In this document: one piece after another, positions 60,523-64,000 of the stretch
Position numbering within the stretch: the first letter of the stretch is position 1
How the letters are laid out: every line of letters begins with the position of its first letter
Source: JAOUEA01 sp040882605
GTDB taxonomy: Bacteria; Actinomycetota; UBA4738; HRBIN12
Direction: 5' to 3'
DNA: 64,000 nt
NCBI GenBank assembly: GCA_040882605.1
Contig: JBBEAY010000041.1
Location: 1-64,000 of the forward strand
The notes under the pieces: generated by a model
The model's database searches: none
What the model was told of the DNA's origin: nothing
What the model saw: only the letters and a program-made list of their open reading frames with translations
Made by a program: the position numbers and the translations under genes

Positions 60523-62016
60523 ATGCGCATCCACTCATTCACCCGACACCCCAACGGCGAGGAGGGCATCGCGATGATCATCGCGTTGCTCGTCACGTTC
60601 GTCGTGTTCCTGTTGTCGGGCGTCGTGGTCCAGCAGGCGATCCACAACATCAACGGGTCGGCCTCCGACCGCAACCGGCTGAGCGCAGTCAGCGCGGCCG
60701 AGGCGGGCCTGGACTGGGCGTACAACAGGATCGAAGGCACAGAATCGACGGCTCTATGGAACGCGGCGCAGACAGGCACGGTGGGATCCGGGCCGAGCTC
60801 GGTCACGTACACGGTGACGCCGACGTACTACAGCGATACCGCGGGAACCACAGCGTTCATCCCCCCGCCTGGCCCGTCGAACTACCCGCGGTCGATCAAG
60901 ATCGCATCGATCGGGACCGGCGCGGATGGGTCCCAGCGCAAGATGGAGTCCTTCATGGTGCTCGACCCGGTCGCCGGCGGCGTGAGCGGCGCCATCATCA
61001 CGAACAGCTCCCTGACACTCACGAACAGCTTCACCCTCAACGGGAACGACGGGAACGACGGCGACATCATCGTGAACACGGGGAACTTCAGCGCGCCGTC
61101 TGGCATCGAGACGATCCGCGGGAACATCTACGTCCCTGCCGGCACCGCGAACGTCGGCACGAATGTGCACATCTACGGGACCGTCTGGTCGCGCGACCTT
61201 CTCACGATGAACCATCCGCAGGCCGTGATCGACGGTGATGTGAAATCAAGCAACAGCGGCACGACTCTGACGACTGGCCGCGTGAACGGCCAGGCGTACT
61301 ACTGCACTGGCGGCAAGCCGTCGGTGGCCAGGGTGCCAGCTGGGAGCGTGCAGACGTGCTCGCTGGGTGTCCCGCCCAGCCAGGCGTTCCCGCTGATCCA
61401 GTTCAACGCCACCACGTGGGCGCTGCAGGGGTACTACGTGAAGGACCTCACCGCCAGCACATGCACCGACGCGATAAGCTGGGTGACGGGCACCGGCAGC
61501 GACACCTACGACACGGGCACGCTGGGCACCTCGGGCGGCGTCCCGGGCACCAACAACCCTTCGACCGGGGCCTCCTACACGGGCGCGGTGGCCCTGATGC
61601 CGAGCACCTGCCCGTTCAACCCAGGGAACGGCAACGTCGGTATCACCATGAAGACGAACCTCGCGATCGTGGCCCCGGGCGGCATCGACCTGGGGAACAA
61701 CAGCTCGTGGACCGGCAGCGGCGGAACCCGCAAGCTCTTCTTCATGAGTCCCTACAACGGGACGTCGTCGAACTGCCCCACGCAGGACGTGACGGTCCGG
61801 AACCTCAACACGTTCACGAGCGTCGAGGTGTCGCTCTACTCACCGTGCACGGTCAACATCGCGAACAACTCGGGATTCAACGGGCAGGTCATCGGCAACA
61901 CGGTCAACGTGACCGGCCAGACGACGTTGTCGTACAGACCGGTGCTGATCCCCGGTAACTCGATCATCGGATTCCAGCAGGACATCGCGTACATCCGCGA
62001 GGTGCCCGTTTCCTGA
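60523..62016 (+). CDS. PilX-like pilus assembly protein with beta-solenoid-like region
   Basis: A 497-residue protein. NGEEGIAMIIALLVTFVVFLLSGVVVQQA is the PilX-type N-terminal segment, followed by LSAVSAAEAGLDWAYNRIE, the PilX signature. Residues 160-260 (SSLTLTNSFTLNGNDGNDGDIIVNTGNFS...GNIYVPAGTANVGTNVHIYGTVWS) have short strand-turn repeats like the bactofilin-type solenoid in other PilX-like proteins. C-terminal residues are Cys-containing and Asn/Thr-rich. AAGGAG precedes ATG 60523. Confidence 0.85.
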   Translation: MRIHSFTRHPNGEEGIAMIIALLVTFVVFLLSGVVVQQAIHNINGSASDRNRLSAVSAAEAGLDWAYNRIEGTESTALWNAAQTGTVGSGPSSVTYTVTPTYYSDTAGTTAFIPPPGPSNYPRSIKIASIGTGADGSQRKMESFMVLDPVAGGVSGAIITNSSLTLTNSFTLNGNDGNDGDIIVNTGNFSAPSGIETIRGNIYVPAGTANVGTNVHIYGTVWSRDLLTMNHPQAVIDGDVKSSNSGTTLTTGRVNGQAYYCTGGKPSVARVPAGSVQTCSLGVPPSQAFPLIQFNATTWALQGYYVKDLTASTCTDAISWVTGTGSDTYDTGTLGTSGGVPGTNNPSTGASYTGAVALMPSTCPFNPGNGNVGITMKTNLAIVAPGGIDLGNNSSWTGSGGTRKLFFMSPYNGTSSNCPTQDVTVRNLNTFTSVEVSLYSPCTVNIANNSGFNGQVIGNTVNVTGQTTLSYRPVLIPGNSIIGFQQDIAYIREVPVS

Positions 62017-62044
62017 GCGTCGACCAGCCGATACCTTTCGTTCG

Positions 62045-62833
62045 ATGAGTGACACGCTGCTCCGTGCCTTGGTTGCCCTTCCCTTCGGGTTGGCGATCGG
62101 AAGCTTCATGACCGTCGTCGTCTCGCGGGTGCCGGCGGGCGAGAGCGTGATACGGCCGAGGTCGCGCTGCCCGAGCTGCAACGCTGAGATCCGCAACCGT
62201 GACAACGTGCCCGTGGTGTCCTGGGTGCTGCTGCGAGGGCGATGCCGCTCGTGTGGCGAGCGCATCCCTGCCCGCTACCCGGTCCTGGAGCTCTCGACGG
62301 CCACGCTCGTGGTCGCGGCGGCGGCCGTGCACGAGCGCGTTTGGCTCGCTGTCATGGTCGCGGCGTTCCTCGCCCTGATGCCCACGATCGCGTGGATCGA
62401 CATCGAGCGCCGCATCATCCCCAACCGCATCACCTATCCGGCGTTCCTCGGTTTCAGTGGCTATGTGGTGCTGGCATGGTTGGTCGACGGAGGGACCGAC
62501 CCCGTGCGCGCCCTTGCTGGCGCCCTGCTGTACGGCGGCGTGCTGTTCGTCGTCGCGGTGATCTCCCGAGGTATGGGCATGGGAGATGTCAAGCTCGCCC
62601 TGGTGATCGGCATCGCGCTCGGCGCGGTCGGGCTTCGCTTCGTCGGCGTGGCCGCTGCCGGGGCTGTGCTCTTCGGCGGAGTGGGCGGCATCGTGGCCCT
62701 GATCGCCGGTCTCGACCGCAAGGCGATGATCCCGTTCGGCCCATACATGGCGGCCGGAGCAGTGTTGGCGGCGTTCTGGGGAGAACCCATCGCCGAGTGG
62801 TACCTGGGCGCCTTCACCGCCACAGCTCTCTGA
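62045..62833 (+). CDS. pilD: Prepilin peptidase/N-methyltransferase PilD
   Basis: A 262-residue aspartic peptidase of the GspO/PilD family. Zinc cysteines at 42, 45, 67 and 70 (CPSC, CRSC) are in the cytoplasmic domain; catalytic Asp119 (AWIDIERRIIPN) and Asp181 (GMGMGDVKLAL) are present; about six to seven TM helices. It cleaves and N-methylates prepilins. All residues for both activities are in place. The prepilins above are its likely substrates. Confidence 0.96.
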   Translation: MSDTLLRALVALPFGLAIGSFMTVVVSRVPAGESVIRPRSRCPSCNAEIRNRDNVPVVSWVLLRGRCRSCGERIPARYPVLELSTATLVVAAAAVHERVWLAVMVAAFLALMPTIAWIDIERRIIPNRITYPAFLGFSGYVVLAWLVDGGTDPVRALAGALLYGGVLFVVAVISRGMGMGDVKLALVIGIALGAVGLRFVGVAAAGAVLFGGVGGIVALIAGLDRKAMIPFGPYMAAGAVLAAFWGEPIAEWYLGAFTATAL

Positions 62834-62955
62834 GTAGCCTTCCGGGCTCGAAAACTGCTCGAACACACGTTCAGGGTCACCTTCCTCCAGGTGTTTGACT
62901 TGGCCTGTGGCCTGATGTTTCGTGAGCACGCTCAACAGCACTCCTGTTCGCTGTT

Positions 62956-62998
62956 GTGACACATGTGACTGATGTGGCCGAGCGTGACTGATGTGACG
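62956..62998 (+). promoter_or_regulatory. Phased TGTGAC direct-repeat array before the HTH gene
   Basis: TGTGAC at 62956, 62965 and 62993 and CGTGAC at 62984 form two pairs. Within each pair the copies start nine bases apart, and the two pairs start 28 bases apart. A 12-base word (gtgactgatgtg) also recurs exactly at 62966 and 62985. An inverted repeat CAACAGC/GCTGTTG (62933-62957) abuts the array. This is a likely operator for a head-to-tail-binding regulator. Confidence 0.6.
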
Positions 62999-63009
62999 GA
63001 GGAAGCGGC

Positions 63010-63216
63010 GTGGCCGACGTGCAGCCGTTCGTGATCGGGGGCCTGCTCACGGTCGCGGAGGTCGCTGCGGCCATGCGCGTGTCAAACATGACGGTCTACC
63101 GGTTGATCAAGAGTGGCGACCTGCCCGCCGTGCGGGTCGGCAAGGGCTACCGCATCCGAGGGTCCGAGCTGCAGCGCTTCCTGGAAGAGCGCTCCGTCCG
63201 GGTGGAGGGAGCGTAG
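63010..63216 (+). CDS. BldC/excisionase-like helix-turn-helix protein
   Basis: A 68-residue MerR-like HTH protein: LLTVAEVAAAMRVSNMTVYRLIKSGDLPAVRVGKGYRIRGSELQRFLEER covers the whole winged HTH with no other domain. Length and wording resemble the small excisionase-family/BldC proteins of actinobacteria, and BldC binds direct repeats as head-to-tail chains. GGAGGAAG precedes GTG 63010, and a direct-repeat array lies just upstream. It overlaps the pilM start by one base, so it is coupled to pilus genes; a regulatory role for them is an inference. Confidence 0.85.
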   Translation: MADVQPFVIGGLLTVAEVAAAMRVSNMTVYRLIKSGDLPAVRVGKGYRIRGSELQRFLEERSVRVEGA

Positions 63217-64000
63217 TGGCGAAGGGGCGCATCGGTCTCGACATCGGCTCGACGGCCGTGCGGGCGGTCGAGCTCGCTGGCGGCGATCCGCCCACCGTGG
63301 TCAAGGCCGCCCAGGTGCCGCTTCCTGCGGGGGCGGTCGAGAACGGCGAGGTCAAGGACCCCCTGGTCGTGACCGAGGCGTTGCGCGAGCTCTGGGAACG
63401 CGGCGGCTTCAAGACCAAGCGCGTCTACATGGGGGTGGGCAACCAGCGAGTGGTCGTACGTGAGATCGCGCTGCCGTACCTGCCCGAGAAGGAGCTGCGG
63501 GCCTCGCTCGGCTTCCAGGTGCAGGAGTTCATCCCGATGGCCGTCGACGAGGCCGTGCTCGACTACGACCCGATCAGCGAGTTCGACCAGGACGACCGCA
63601 GGATGCTTCGCATGCTGCTGGTCGCGGCCCAGCGGCAGATGGTCGACACCGTCATCTTGGCCGCGACCGCGGCGAAGCTCGAGCCCGTCGGTCTCGATCT
63701 GGTGCCGTTCGCGATGGTGCGATCGGTCGGCACGACCGGCGTCGGCATGGACCTCGAGGAAGAGGGCGACGAGGCCGTGATCGACATCGGCGCACACGTT
63801 ACGAACATCGTCGTGCATGCCCGTGGCACGGTGCGGTTCGTGAGGATCTTGCCGTCGGGCGGACGCGACGTGACCCTGGCGATCGCGCGCGGCGTCGGTG
63901 TCGATGACGAGATCGCCGAGCGCCTGAAGCGCGGCGAGCAGGTCGATCTCGAAGCGATGCCGCAGGGCCGAGCCGAGGGCGAGATCGCAGGCGAGGCCGA
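63216..64000 (+). CDS. pilM: Type IV pilus assembly protein PilM, 3' end beyond the window
   Basis: An open frame from GTG 63216 to the window end (261 codons visible). KGRIGLDIGSTAVRAVEL is the actin-like ATPase phosphate-1 motif; YMGVGNQRVVVREIALPYLPEKEL and GFQVQEFIPMAVDEAVLDY are PilM-specific; EEGDEAVIDIGAHVTNIVVH is the phosphate-2 motif. PilM forms the cytoplasmic ring with PilN/O, which would be expected next. The GTG overlaps the HTH stop by one base. Confidence 0.93.
   Translation, partial: MAKGRIGLDIGSTAVRAVELAGGDPPTVVKAAQVPLPAGAVENGEVKDPLVVTEALRELWERGGFKTKRVYMGVGNQRVVVREIALPYLPEKELRASLGFQVQEFIPMAVDEAVLDYDPISEFDQDDRRMLRMLLVAAQRQMVDTVILAATAAKLEPVGLDLVPFAMVRSVGTTGVGMDLEEEGDEAVIDIGAHVTNIVVHARGTVRFVRILPSGGRDVTLAIARGVGVDDEIAERLKRGEQVDLEAMPQGRAEGEIAGEA

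Overview
The window is a high-GC bacterial chromosome segment from an actinobacterium. The evidence is an actinobacterial gene order (thrS, HIT, pgsA-like, acyltransferase, pimA, then pdxS, pdxT, yebC, ruvCAB, yajC, secDF, apt, rel, MBL, hisS, aspS, rarA, alaS, ruvX, mltG, aroE), frequent GTG starts, many 1-4 nt gene overlaps, and phosphatidylinositol-mannoside-type genes. From memory this order matches the Mycobacterium tuberculosis stretch Rv2614c to Rv2552c. Unlike mycobacteria, the segment continues into a type IV pilus locus, which suggests a deeper-branching, probably uncultured lineage. A run of exactly 100 N (6642-6741) shows it comes from a draft scaffold.

Region 1-4471 looks like the right end of an integrated element. 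It holds small hypotheticals and three secreted proteins (beta-helix, TolB propeller plus RTX repeats, and one unknown). It ends in a displaced 3' fragment of a tRNA-Val(GAC) gene (4427-4471). Region 4472-9894 is an accessory patch of secreted or surface proteins: a beta-propeller, a DUF1996 gene broken by one in-frame TGA, a two-TM proline-rich protein interrupted by the assembly gap, a 5'-truncated copper-radical-oxidase-like protein, and a lone cyclic-nucleotide-binding domain. A tRNA-Val(CAC) gene (10081-10152) and a MacB-like ABC exporter pair lead into the core.

Region 13.6-24.3 kb holds thrS, an Ap4A-phosphorylase-like HIT protein, a hydrolase, an EF-G paralogue on the minus strand, the PIM-type lipid genes (with a pgsA homologue missing half of its catalytic motif), lemA-htpX and a DUF3048 protein. 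Region 25.2-30.3 kb holds PLP synthesis (pdxST), yebC, a methyltransferase and ruvCAB. Region 30.3-34.9 kb is a translationally coupled yajC-HD-secD-secF operon whose SecD carries repeated Cys-x10-Cys modules. Region 34.9-49.5 kb is core metabolism: stringent response, tRNA quality control and charging, replication repair, cell-wall MltG and shikimate dehydrogenase.

Region 49.5-52.3 kb is larB-larC-larE, the biosynthesis set for the nickel-pincer nucleotide cofactor, without larA. Region 52.4-64 kb is a type IV pilus locus: a Roadblock/LC7 protein, pilB, pilT, pilC, pilA, a terminator, three minor-pilin-like proteins, the prepilin peptidase pilD, a BldC/excisionase-like HTH protein preceded by phased TGTGAC direct repeats, and the start of pilM. 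Several genes are preceded at leaderless distance by TAnnnT -10 elements (often TAGACT), which hints at a common promoter style. No CRISPR array, rRNA or insertion sequence was seen.
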